From Hyalangium gracile (GTDB lineage: Bacteria > Myxococcota > Myxococcia > Myxococcales > Myxococcaceae), in NCBI RefSeq assembly GCF_020103725.1, contig NZ_JAHXBG010000004.1:372001-436000 (forward strand): a stretch of DNA of 64,000 nt, in the 5' to 3' direction. The position numbers and the translations under genes are program-made. The number at the start of each line of letters is the position of its first letter. The stretch's first letter is position 1. Of this stretch, positions 53,701 to 61,636 are shown piece by piece. A model generated the notes under the pieces. That model searched no databases. It was given only the letters and a program-made list of their open reading frames with translations, and was not told where the DNA came from.

Positions 53701-56024
53701 GCCTCCAGCATGCGCTCCAGGCGGGGGACTTCTACTTCGCCGCCCTCCTGGCCGTTGCGCTGGTGGGGACCCGCCTGTCCATGGGGAACAACCTGGAGGA
53801 CGTCTACCAGGACTCGATCGTCCGCCTCGAGTTCGCGCGCAAGGTTGGCGTCCGGGACGTGCAAGACCTGCTCCGCGTCTACCAGGGCTTCATTCAGCAG
53901 ATGCGCGGCGAATCGCGCTCGTTCAGCACGATGAGCGGGGACGGCTTCGATGAGCAGGCCTACGAGGCCGAGATGACGCCGGCGCGCATGGGCAGCACGC
54001 GAGGCCAATACTGGTTTACCAAGCTCCAGGCGCGCTTCCTGTGTGGCGCCCACCGTGAGGCCCTCGAGACGGCGGAGAAGGGGGAGGAGTTCGTCTGGGC
54101 CATGTACACCTCCGGCAGCATGAGGGAGTACCACCTCTACCGGGCCCTCACGCTGGCCGCGTGCTTCGAGGAGGCCACACCCGAGGTTCAGCGCCAGTGG
54201 CTCGAGGACATCCGGCGCCACCAGCGGCAGCTGGCCGAGTGGACGGAGAACTGTCCCGAGAGTTTCCACATGCTCGAGCGGATGGTGGCCGGAGAGCTGG
54301 CCCGGCTCGGGGGACGTGGGGATGAGGCGACGCGCGCCTACGAGGAGGCCATTCGCGCGGCACGAGAGAGTGGGGCTCCCCAGTTCGTGGGAGTGGCCAG
54401 TGAGCTGGCGGCGAACTTCTGGCGCTCGCGGCAGTCGCCCATCGTCGCTCACACCTTCGCCCGCGAGGCCCGAGCGGCCTTCCTGCAGTGGGGAGCGCTG
54501 GGCAAGGTGCAGCAGCTGGACTCCCTGTGGCCCAACCTCTCGCCCGAGGTGGCCGCTGGGGAGACCCAGACCAGCAGCACGGACTCGACGCGGATCGACG
54601 CGCTGACGGTGGTGAAGGCGCAGCAGGCCATCTCCGGGGAGATCGTCCTGGAGCGGCTGGTGACCACGCTGGTGCGTGCGGCGGTCGAGAATGCAGGCGC
54701 TCAGCGCGGCGTCCTGCTGCTGCCGAGCGGAGACACGCTCTCGGTGGTGGCGTCCTCCAGTGCTTCGTCGGGCAGTGTGGCCGTCACGGTGGAGGGTGGG
54801 GGCGCTCAGGAGCTGCCGTGGACGATGCTGTCGTATGTGAGGCGCACGCGGGAGCATGTGCTGATTGGAGATGCGTCCAAGCCGCATCCGTTCACGACGG
54901 ATGAGTACCTGGCGCGCAGCGGAGCCAGGTCCGTGCTGTGTCTGCCATTGATGAGGCAGGAGCAGTTCAGCGGAGTGCTGTACCTGGAGAACAACCTGGC
55001 GACCAACGCGTTCAGCCCGGGGAGGCTGGCGCTGCTGGGCCACATCGCCTCGCAGGCCGCCATCTCCATCGAGAACGCGCGGCTGTACGGGGACGTGCAG
55101 CGGGCGAGGCAGGAGCTGAGGCAGGCCAATGACGAGCTGGAGCAGCGGGTGGAGGAGCGCACCCGGGAGCTGAAGCAGGCGCAGGCGAGGCTGGTGGACA
55201 CGGCGCGTTCGGTGGGAATGGCGGAGGTGGCCTCGAATGTGCTGCACAACGTGGGCAACGTGCTGACCAGCGCCGTCATCAACCTGGAGATGATGCAGCG
55301 GGCGGTGGGCGCCTCGAGAGTGGGGAAGCTGAAGCAGGCGACGAACATGTTGCTGGAGAATCGCCAGGACTTGACGAGCTTCCTGTCACCTGGAGCAAGA
55401 GGGGGACACCTGCCGGAGTACCTGGCGAAGCTGGCCGACGAGCTGATGGGTCAGCAGATGCAGCTGGTGGAAGACATGGAGGCGATGGGGCGGCACATCG
55501 AGCACATCCGGGCCATCGTGCAGGTGCAGCAGACGTACGCGAGGACGTCGCTGATGACGGAGGAGTGCGACCTGGGGCAGCTGGTCGAGGACGCGCTGCG
55601 GATCCAGATGGCGGCGCTGCATCGGCACGGGGTGACGTTGGTCAAGGAGCTGTCCGCGGTGCCGAGGCTGAAGCTGGACAAGCACAAGGTGCTGCAGATC
55701 CTCATCAACCTGCTGAGCAACGCCAAGTACGCGATGGATGGCTCACCCGAGGGAGAGCGTCACATGCGGGTGAGGCTGGGAGTGGAGGGACAGCACGTCC
55801 AGATCCAGGTGGAGGACAACGGGGTGGGGATTGCGCCGGAAGCGCGGGAGAACCTGTTCACGCACGGGTTCACGACGCGCAAGGACGGACACGGCTTCGG
55901 ACTGCATTCCAGCGCGCTGGCGGCGCAGATGCTGGGAGGGCGGCTGACGCTGGAGAGCGAGGGGCCCGGTAAGGGAGCCGTTGCCACGCTGGAGCTTCCA
56001 CTCTCCTCTTCGGATGGGCTGTAA
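50718..56024 (+). CDS. Serine/threonine kinase - AAA ATPase - GAF - histidine kinase fusion
   Basis: The product is 1768 residues from the ATG at 50718, behind CAGGAG. N-terminal kinase domain at about 1-265 (HKDIKPSNIIL, DFGVA, GTLAYMSPEQTGR; the glycine loop is degenerate, IRATGSNALF). ATPase domain at about 300-560 (SGYSGIGKSS Walker A, VVFLDDLQWAD Walker B). A long helical TPR-like region (about 600-1280) precedes a GAF domain (about 1298-1460), a coiled coil (about 1462-1495) and a histidine kinase with VLHNVGNVL, NLLSNAKYAM, DNGVGIA and GHGFGLHSSA. Such trifunctional sensors are common in myxobacteria; no receiver gene is adjacent. Confidence 0.93.
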   Translation: MLDIPGYRVLGTIRATGSNALFHATREADGLPVIIKTPMAPSPGPRERERYRREFGILQRLSDVKGVARPYACERIHERPVLLLERVHGEALSETVGKSLEVPRFLALAISLASTLAEIHSRNVIHKDIKPSNIILEPSGEGRLIDFGVATLQQVEHLDAAPGHMIEGTLAYMSPEQTGRMNRAVDYRTDFYSLGVTLYEVLTGQRPFQGRDELEWFHAHMAQNPKPPHELNPEVPSALSSIVLKLMAKTAEERYQSAEGLKADLERCRQELGQSTPRAFVPGEHDVPNRFQLPQRLYGRDAQVATLLQGFERVAQTSQPELFLVSGYSGIGKSSVVHELHKPVVQRRGFFLSGKFDQFQRDVPYATIAQAIRGLVQQLLAGTDEELARWRARLSQVWEGQGQALVDLVPQLEVVVGQQPPIPELPVSEAQHRLRRVVRQFLKVFATPEHPLVVFLDDLQWADLSSLQLIQQLLSQSEPLPVLWIGAYRDNEVSSTHPLVPVLEEVRKSGARMTDLRLEPLSPNQVAQLVADTLPGAGEELVVPLSELVYEKTGGNPFFLLRLMVTLHQDGLLVRMPGGGWRWDAEGVAARGYSDNVVDFMVGKLRQLPPGTQQLLRLAACVGSAFSLPMLGTLADMKETGQVEQGIEPALQESMLVRAGPEQYRFLHDRIQQAAHSLSSEAERKSIHLRIGRLLLESLSPEQLRDSLFDVVSQLNAGVELIEAPAERHRVARLNAEAGRKALAAVAHRPAIVYFTAAFELIPGDPWDTDYELAFQARLARARCELVSGNVGGARQLAVELRSRGRSPADRVAAYILQGDSCMAAGDSPGAITCMLECLAMLGMPLSAHPTWEEAVAVHEEVWALLGKRSIESLVDLPRMSDPEMQLLMSALAAIWAKAMVTDNHLLVIALSRMVSLTLRHGFTEASVVGFAWFGVTTGSLFKRYREGRALTLLASTLVDRYELAPLRPGAFLALQCGSLWTDPLPVVQEHSLNGLQHALQAGDFYFAALLAVALVGTRLSMGNNLEDVYQDSIVRLEFARKVGVRDVQDLLRVYQGFIQQMRGESRSFSTMSGDGFDEQAYEAEMTPARMGSTRGQYWFTKLQARFLCGAHREALETAEKGEEFVWAMYTSGSMREYHLYRALTLAACFEEATPEVQRQWLEDIRRHQRQLAEWTENCPESFHMLERMVAGELARLGGRGDEATRAYEEAIRAARESGAPQFVGVASELAANFWRSRQSPIVAHTFAREARAAFLQWGALGKVQQLDSLWPNLSPEVAAGETQTSSTDSTRIDALTVVKAQQAISGEIVLERLVTTLVRAAVENAGAQRGVLLLPSGDTLSVVASSSASSGSVAVTVEGGGAQELPWTMLSYVRRTREHVLIGDASKPHPFTTDEYLARSGARSVLCLPLMRQEQFSGVLYLENNLATNAFSPGRLALLGHIASQAAISIENARLYGDVQRARQELRQANDELEQRVEERTRELKQAQARLVDTARSVGMAEVASNVLHNVGNVLTSAVINLEMMQRAVGASRVGKLKQATNMLLENRQDLTSFLSPGARGGHLPEYLAKLADELMGQQMQLVEDMEAMGRHIEHIRAIVQVQQTYARTSLMTEECDLGQLVEDALRIQMAALHRHGVTLVKELSAVPRLKLDKHKVLQILINLLSNAKYAMDGSPEGERHMRVRLGVEGQHVQIQVEDNGVGIAPEARENLFTHGFTTRKDGHGFGLHSSALAAQMLGGRLTLESEGPGKGAVATLELPLSSSDGL

Positions 56025-56032
56025 CGAGAGTC

Positions 56033-56102
56033 TTGCACGAGCGGCCGGTGCTGCTGGGGCGGGTGCAGGGCCACGCGCTCTCGGAGGCGGTGGGCAAACC
56101 AC
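56033..56102 (+). pseudogene. Fragment of a second copy of the fusion-kinase gene
   Basis: This stretch (HERPVLLGRVQGHALSEAVGKPL) closely repeats codons 75-97 of the fusion kinase (region 50946-51012). It begins just after that gene's stop and is cut off at the edge of the IS5-type remnant. It indicates a former tandem paralogue or a duplication that has mostly been deleted. Confidence 0.65.
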
Positions 56103-56107
56103 TTGTC

Positions 56108-56557
56108 TCAAGACTCGATCTTCGGACGGCCCATGGGCAGCTGCATCAGCTCCTGCCCCTGCGTATCGATGGCTCGGAGCACGAGGGTCTTCGTGCCATC
56201 GGCGTCCTCGCCGTCATTCAGCTGCCAGTCGATGCCCACCAGCGCCTCGTACGTCACCAACCCCAGGCGCCAGAACTCGTGGAAGACTCCCGCCTTCAGC
56301 CACTCTCGGAACCGACAGTGGGCCGAGGACGAGTGGCACACTCCGGGGGCTTTGAGCGCCTGCCACTGCATCCCCATGCGCAGCACCAACAAGATGGCTT
56401 CCATGGCGAACCTGTCCGGCACCAGGGGGCTATGGCGCCCCAGCGGATGCGGGGGCCTGGGCGGCAGCAGGGGCTCTATCTTCGCCGTGTTTCCGAACTG
56501 CGTGAAAGGGACTCGCAACGATGACGGTGGTGAATCCATATCAAGCGGAGATGACAT
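56108..56557 (-). pseudogene. IS5-family transposase remnant (DUF4096 part)
   Basis: The frame encodes the N-terminal domain of an IS5/IS427-type transposase: IEPLLPPRPPHPLGRHSPLVPDR, ILLVLRMGMQWQALKA, CRFREWLKAGVFHEFWRLGL. It then runs into a short unrelated-looking end. The DDE catalytic part is missing on the left side. Terminal repeats could not be identified, so the element is a fragment. Confidence 0.72.
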
Positions 56558-56707
56558 GAAACGCCTCCACCCGGGGGAACTCGCCCGCTGCCCCCTGCTC
56601 GGCCGCGCCGCGCCTCCCACGGAGTAAGAAGCGAGAAAACCGCGCTCTTGTTGCCAACGCCAGGGAGCATCCCCACCTCAGTCACGGTTCTTTGACTGGG
56701 GGCGCGT

Positions 56708-58780
56708 TTGGGTTCACAGGTTGGCGTTCGGGGGCTGGTGGCGTGCATGGTGGTGTTGTCGTGGGTGGCTTGCAGTGAGGCGCCGCCTGCGCCCTCCACC
56801 ACTGTCGAGAAAGCACCACAACAAGAGCGGAAGCCGCGCTTCGTTCCGGGGCGCGCCATCGTCAAGCTGAAGGACTCTGCGGATCCGCGGTTGCGGAACG
56901 CGCCTCCGCAACTGGTGGGCTTTCACGTCCAGGTCGTCAAACCCCTGGCGGGCGGCTCGATGCTCTGGTCCCTGGAGCCAGAGCAGAAGAACCTGGAGCT
57001 CTCCTTCGAAGAGGACGAGGCCAGCACCCTGGCCGCCATCGAGGAGCTGCGCAGGAACCCGGACGTCGAGTACGCGCACGTGGATCTCTACATGGAGTTC
57101 TTCGCGACGCCGAACGACCCGCTGTATCCGGAGCAGTGGCACTACCCTGCGATGAACCTGCCGCAGGCATGGAACACCGTCACCGGAGGGGTGAAGATCG
57201 CGGTGCTCGATACGGGCCGGCTCGATCACCCGGATCTGGTGGGGCGCTGGGCTCCAGGCTACGACTTCGGTGAAGGCGACGCGGATCCGACGGATAACGG
57301 CACCTGGCACCACGGCCTGCATGTGTCGGGCATCCTCGCGGCGAACACGAACAACGCGATGGGCGGCGCGGGCGTTTGCTGGGGATGTCAGCTCATGCCG
57401 GTCCGGATCTCCAACCGCTACGACCAGCTGGTCACCGTCAGCACCGTGGGCCTGGCTGTCCAGTGGGCGGCGGATAACGGTGCGAGGGTCATCAACATGA
57501 GCTTCGGTTCCAATGGTGGCTCGGATCCGTGCTCGAACTACCCTTACATGCAGGACGCGGTGAACTACGCGCTCCAGCGCGGCGTGGTCCTGGTGGCGGC
57601 GGCGGGCAACTTCATGGTGGACACCGCGGGAGTGACGCCAGCCTCGTGCAATGGCGTGATCGCCGTGGCCGCCAGCACCCGGACAGGCCAGCTCGCCTCC
57701 TTCAGCAACCGAGGGACGCGGGTGGACGTCACGGCGCCCGGAGGAGGTCCCGAGTTCTATGGCCAGGGCCTTGGCTGTCCCGAAGACGGAAGCACCTACA
57801 GCGGGACGGATGGCGCGGTGTCGCCCTGGGCCATCGTCAAGGCGGGAGACCAGCTCCAGCCGACGGACTACTGCTACCGCTACCTCAGCGGCACCTCCAT
57901 GGCGTCCCCGCACGTCGCGGGGCTGGCCGCGTTGCTGCTGACCCAGCGGCCGTCAATGTCACCCTGGCAGATCACCGAGCGCATCAAGCAGACGGCGCGC
58001 CCGATTCCGGGCTGCACCTCGGACTGTGGAACGGGCCTCGTGGACGCGGCGGCGGCGCTCTACCCACCGCCTCCGGAGAAGCCCATGAAGGGGCCGTGGT
58101 GGAATCCGGCGCGCTCGGGCAACGGGCTCGACATCCAGTACATGCCCAATGACAACAACACCCTGGCGATGTCCTGGTTCACCTACAAACCCTCGGGTGA
58201 GCCCATCTGGTACATGAGCTATCTCTCCGCGGGGGCGGGGGAGTGGGTTGGAGATCTGCTGCGGACCTCGTGGAGTGGGACGAGCGCTTCCACCCAGGTG
58301 GTCGGGACCGCGAAGCTGATTGGCACCAACGGCCAGTGGACGTATCAGTGGAAGTTGGGAGCGCTCTCGGGGAGCGAGCCCATCCAGCCGTTCCTGTTTG
58401 GCAATGGCGCCACGACGATGGAGATGAGCGGTGACTGGTACAACCCCCAGGAGTCGGGATGGGGCGTGGTGTTCGCGACCCGAGGGACGATCCAGGTGGC
58501 CACCGTCACCGTCTACAGGGGCTCCGAGCCGGTATGGATGCAGGGCCTGGTGGACACGTCGGCCACGTCCTTCACCATCGGGCTGAACTACATCACGGGG
58601 ACCAACCTGTGCCCGGGGTGCTCGGGAGCACCCTCGACGGTTTCCCAGCCCGCGGGCACGCTCTCCATCGCTGGCGCGGGTGGAGTGCCGAGCGTGGTGA
58701 CGAGCTCCACGCAGATCAGCTTCCCAGGTGGGACCTGGAACCGACCGCCGTTCAACCTCACGCGCTTGATCGGGCCGTAG
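56708..58780 (+). CDS. Subtilisin-like (S8) secreted or lipid-anchored peptidase
   Basis: The 690-residue product starts at a TTG behind GGGGGC; no better start precedes the signal segment, which ends in LSWVACS and may be a lipobox. A propeptide-like domain (about 45-145) precedes the S8 catalytic domain with Asp168 (AVLDTGRLDHPD), His202 (HGLHVSG) and Ser397 (GTSMASPHVAG). Residues ~465-690 form a repeated strand-rich domain (WWNPARSGNGLDIQY, DWYNPQESGWGVVF), probably for substrate or surface binding. The enzyme likely works in predation or nutrient gain. A hairpin follows the stop. Confidence 0.9.
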   Translation: MGSQVGVRGLVACMVVLSWVACSEAPPAPSTTVEKAPQQERKPRFVPGRAIVKLKDSADPRLRNAPPQLVGFHVQVVKPLAGGSMLWSLEPEQKNLELSFEEDEASTLAAIEELRRNPDVEYAHVDLYMEFFATPNDPLYPEQWHYPAMNLPQAWNTVTGGVKIAVLDTGRLDHPDLVGRWAPGYDFGEGDADPTDNGTWHHGLHVSGILAANTNNAMGGAGVCWGCQLMPVRISNRYDQLVTVSTVGLAVQWAADNGARVINMSFGSNGGSDPCSNYPYMQDAVNYALQRGVVLVAAAGNFMVDTAGVTPASCNGVIAVAASTRTGQLASFSNRGTRVDVTAPGGGPEFYGQGLGCPEDGSTYSGTDGAVSPWAIVKAGDQLQPTDYCYRYLSGTSMASPHVAGLAALLLTQRPSMSPWQITERIKQTARPIPGCTSDCGTGLVDAAAALYPPPPEKPMKGPWWNPARSGNGLDIQYMPNDNNTLAMSWFTYKPSGEPIWYMSYLSAGAGEWVGDLLRTSWSGTSASTQVVGTAKLIGTNGQWTYQWKLGALSGSEPIQPFLFGNGATTMEMSGDWYNPQESGWGVVFATRGTIQVATVTVYRGSEPVWMQGLVDTSATSFTIGLNYITGTNLCPGCSGAPSTVSQPAGTLSIAGAGGVPSVVTSSTQISFPGGTWNRPPFNLTRLIGP

Positions 58781-58792
58781 GCCTCGCAACGA

Positions 58793-58826
58793 GCAGGGCC
58801 TCCGTGCCTTGGAGCGGAGGTCCTGC
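58793..58826 (+). terminator. Hairpin terminator after the subtilase gene
   Basis: GCAGGGCCTCCG (58793-58804) pairs with CGGAGGTCCTGC (58815-58826) with a single G-T pair across a 10-base loop, 12 bases after the stop codon. Confidence 0.6.
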
Positions 58827-58952
58827 CGCTTCGCGAGCCATGCAGCGAAGCGCTTGTCGAGGATGGGGGCGCTTTGTCGACGGCAGCTCACGTGTCGTCA
58901 TCCAAGAACGATGGCTCAGTCGCAATTGCCCCATGTCAGCCAACCCCCAGGT

Positions 58953-59130
58953 TCACAGGATTTTCAACTTGGGACCCTCGACATGGGCGCCCTCGAGTTC
59001 GAAGCCCTTGGCCTTCATGCCGACCAGCACCCGGCGCGGTTTCTGGGAGATCAGGATGGGAGGTTCCGGGCGCAGTTCTCCGCGGCGGAGGCCGAACAGT
59101 TTGCGAGAACGAGTGGTTGCGGGCCCTTAC
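58953..59130 (-). pseudogene. C-terminal remnant of a paralogue of the CxxC protein at 23393-24235
   Basis: The minus strand reads FGLRRGELRPEPPILISQK, then PRRVLVGMKAKGFELEGAHVEG, and stops at 58955-58953. The intact gene at 23393-24235 reads FGVRRGELRPEPRLLVSQK, then LRQVLVGMKAKGFELEVAHLV. Everything upstream of this block was lost where the IS4-type element begins at 59131. Confidence 0.75.
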
Positions 59131-60387
59131 CTGAGGCATCCCCTCATATAACGCCGAAGGTTTCGCGGAAAACGGGCTGCTCACGAACGAGCTGGCCGAA
59201 GAGCTCCATCAGAGGGAGCAACTGGGCCTCGGGCATCATGGGCAGGGCCTGATAGTAGAAGCAGCCCTGGCGGAAGAGAGAGTAGGAGCGTTTCTTGACC
59301 GTGTTGGCTTTGAGGGAGCGCTCCATCCCCAGCCGCTCACCGGCCTCCCCGAGCACCGTCAGCAGAGCCATGGCCAGTGCGCACACCCGCAGCAACCGGT
59401 CGCGCCGCTCCGGCTCGGCAATGCTCATGGCGGACAAGCCCATGCCGAAACGCAAGTCTTTGAGGTCGCGAAAACTCTCCTCGGTGCGGAAGCGGCGGCT
59501 GTAGAGCGCCACCACCTGAGCGGCGCTCGCCCCACTCAGGCTGGTGGCCAGACACCAGGGCTGCTTCATGCCCTTCTTCTTCACGAGAACCACCGCGTTC
59601 ACGGGCGCCTGGTCGGCGGTGACCCACGCGGCAGGCAATCGGCAGGCGCGGCCCGAGGCGGGCACCCACTCGGCTGCCGTGCGCCGCTCGCCGTCCTGGC
59701 GGGTGACGGTGATGCACTGGCGAAAGCGAATGACGTACTCGAAGCCCACCTGCCCCAACAGGGCGTAGAGCTTCTGGTCGGCAAAGCCCCGGTCGGCCAG
59801 AATCGTCACCTTCACCTCGGGCGGGATGAGCTCGCGCAGGCGCAGCAGGACGCAGTCCTCCACGGCGTTGCGCAGCCCCTTGAGGGCGGACTTCTGCACC
59901 GTCAGCCACACCAGGGGCGTCGAGCGGCCGTGTCGCGTCTTGAGCGCGGCCACCAGCGTCGTCTGGTCGTCAGCCTCGAAGTCCGTCCAGTCCAGCGACA
60001 CCACGGCCTCGGTGCGCTGTCCCAGCACGTAGGGCACCCACAGGGCCAACAGGTGCCAGACGTCGATGCCCGTGTTGGACAGCAGCCGGTCGACCTGCTT
60101 CACCCCATGCTTGCCCTGGGTACCCCGGGCTATCGCCAGCGCCTGCCCGATGGCATACACCGACAGGCTGGCCGCATGAACCACGCCCAGCGTCGCCAGC
60201 GACAGCGACAACACCCGCTTGGCATGCAGGTCTTCCCCGAAGAGCCCGTCGAGGAAGTCGTGCACCTTCTTTTCATTGATGGGAGAGCGTCTCACCCAGT
60301 ACGTAGTGTCGAGGGGCACCTACTCTTCGCATGAGCCAGCCAACCTGCCGCTTCCTTGTCAGCTTGCTAAATGAGGGGATGCCTCAG
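59131..60387 (-). mobile_element. IS4-family insertion sequence, 1257 bp
   Basis: Perfect 17-bp terminal inverted repeats: CTGAGGCATCCCCTCAT (59131-59147) and its exact reverse complement (60371-60387). It encodes one intact transposase. No direct target duplication is visible: the flanks are CCCTTAC on the left and ATCTGTG on the right. The two flanks belong to different broken genes, so the element has taken part in a deletion or an inter-element recombination. Confidence 0.88.
59144..60319 (-). CDS. IS4-family transposase
   Basis: The 391-residue DDE transposase starts at a GTG. Catalytic blocks are SLDWTDFE (first Asp), ILADRGFAD (second Asp) and the YREK signature YSRRFRTEESFRDLK with exact Y-2-R-3-E-6-K spacing, diagnostic of IS4. 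The length is normal and no frameshift is present, so it is probably functional. The stop codon lies inside the left terminal repeat. Confidence 0.93.
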   Translation of the reverse strand: MPLDTTYWVRRSPINEKKVHDFLDGLFGEDLHAKRVLSLSLATLGVVHAASLSVYAIGQALAIARGTQGKHGVKQVDRLLSNTGIDVWHLLALWVPYVLGQRTEAVVSLDWTDFEADDQTTLVAALKTRHGRSTPLVWLTVQKSALKGLRNAVEDCVLLRLRELIPPEVKVTILADRGFADQKLYALLGQVGFEYVIRFRQCITVTRQDGERRTAAEWVPASGRACRLPAAWVTADQAPVNAVVLVKKKGMKQPWCLATSLSGASAAQVVALYSRRFRTEESFRDLKDLRFGMGLSAMSIAEPERRDRLLRVCALAMALLTVLGEAGERLGMERSLKANTVKKRSYSLFRQGCFYYQALPMMPEAQLLPLMELFGQLVREQPVFRETFGVI

Positions 60388-60672
60388 ATCTGTGACAACT
60401 CCCCAGTTCACGGTGCTCTCGCTGAGCAGTGAGGTGGTTGTGAAAGAGGGAGAAACCAGCGACCATGCTGCTCCGTTACAGGTCGCCAGTGCACGGACGG
60501 AGCCTGGCTCCGAACCGACCACCAGGTTCGTGCCTTCGTCTGGTGGTTGGCCCGCAGCGAGCTGCCCAGGGTCAGCGTCATCTCCAGGGCCAATACAGGC
60601 GACGGGAGCCGCAGCCAGGATGGCCATCAAAATCAATGCTGAAGTCGTTGATGCGGCTCGGCTCAAGCGCAC
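60367..60672 (-). pseudogene. Lipoprotein gene cut off by the IS4-type element
   Basis: From a GTG at 60672 (or further upstream) the frame gives a lipoprotein signal (ALILMAILAAAPVACIGPG) and about 65 residues ending VNWGVVTD. It then runs into the element, which supplies the foreign end LRHPLI and a stop. The native part is therefore 60388-60672. The rest of the gene is not found on the other side of the element. Confidence 0.65.
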
Positions 60673-60868
60673 TTCCCGTGGGCTCTCCCACGTGCCAACG
60701 GCATCCGAGGGGCATGCCGACGCTCCGGAAGAGGTCAATTTGTCGCTTGCACAAAGTAAAATCTTCCCACAATGATGCCGGTTCGGAGAGGAGATCTTCA
60801 GAAGCGCGCCATGCGCGGGCTCCTTCTCGAACTGTGATCCACAGGAGTTATGTGAAATTAGGAGTTAT

Positions 60869-61636
60869 ATGAAAGTCGCCAAGGCGATCGCACTCATGTC
60901 GGTATTGTTGGTCGGGCAGGCCACCTCCGCCAACGGATACACCGTCAATGGCTTCAACGGGTCGGGCTGCACCTACCCGACATCGGTGAAGTTCAACTAC
61001 CAGTTTCAGCCTTTCTTCGGCAGTTACTGGAACTACGACGTGGTGACCAACGGTGTCCTGCAACGGATGAGCAACCAAGCAGACACGGCGTTCTGGTATG
61101 GGGTGAATTGCCAGCTCGGCTATTCGAGGAACCAGATCGTCTACTTCGAGATCAAGGGAACCAATCTCTTCGCCCAGACGAACCACCTCGGCGCGCTGTT
61201 CAAGGCCACCGTGGACCCCAACCCCAGCGCGCCGTCCTACCATGCCGAAGGGCCGATCTTCTGGGGGTCACCGATCACGTACTATCCCGCGATCCAGCTC
61301 GAGCGGTATGCCCTGCGCACCCCCGGAAAGACGCAAGTGACCGGACCTTCAAGCGTTACCGGGACTGACTACCCCAGGGGAGCACCGGTGATGCAGGATG
61401 GCGTGACCTATCGCGTGTGGGTGGACGCCAATCTCGATGGCGTGCAGGTCTGGGTGCTCGATCCCTACAGCAACACGTGGGATCGCAATACGTGGCTGGC
61501 CAACTTCGTCATGTCGTGGAACAGCAGCGAGAGCGTGAATCCGCTGAACTTTGGCATGGGGTTCTTCGTGATCCCGCAAGGGTCTTTCAGTTCCGGGGCC
61601 ACGCTGGAGTTCAACAACATCCAGATCACCAACTAG
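60869..61636 (+). CDS. Secreted strand-rich protein of unknown function
   Basis: The product is 255 residues from the ATG at 60869, behind TTAGGAG. Signal peptide (KAIALMSVLLVGQATSANG) with cleavage near residue 22. The mature part is aromatic and strand-rich (FNYQFQPFFGSYWNYDVVTNG, YFEIKGTNLFAQTNHLGALFKA, VWVDANLDGVQVWVLDPYSNTWDR, ATLEFNNIQITN), suggestive of a concanavalin-like binding fold, though the family is not recognised. Its TAG stop lies in the CTAG target duplication of the IS1380-type element, so the coding sequence survived the insertion unchanged. Confidence 0.78.
   Translation: MKVAKAIALMSVLLVGQATSANGYTVNGFNGSGCTYPTSVKFNYQFQPFFGSYWNYDVVTNGVLQRMSNQADTAFWYGVNCQLGYSRNQIVYFEIKGTNLFAQTNHLGALFKATVDPNPSAPSYHAEGPIFWGSPITYYPAIQLERYALRTPGKTQVTGPSSVTGTDYPRGAPVMQDGVTYRVWVDANLDGVQVWVLDPYSNTWDRNTWLANFVMSWNSSESVNPLNFGMGFFVIPQGSFSSGATLEFNNIQITN

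Noticed and set aside
58459-59151. Plus-strand frame across the end of the subtilase gene into the IS4-type element
   Set aside because: It is out of frame with the subtilase, Arg-rich and ends inside the terminal repeat.
59120-60400. Target duplication around the IS4-type element
   Set aside because: The flanking bases on the two sides do not match over any useful length.
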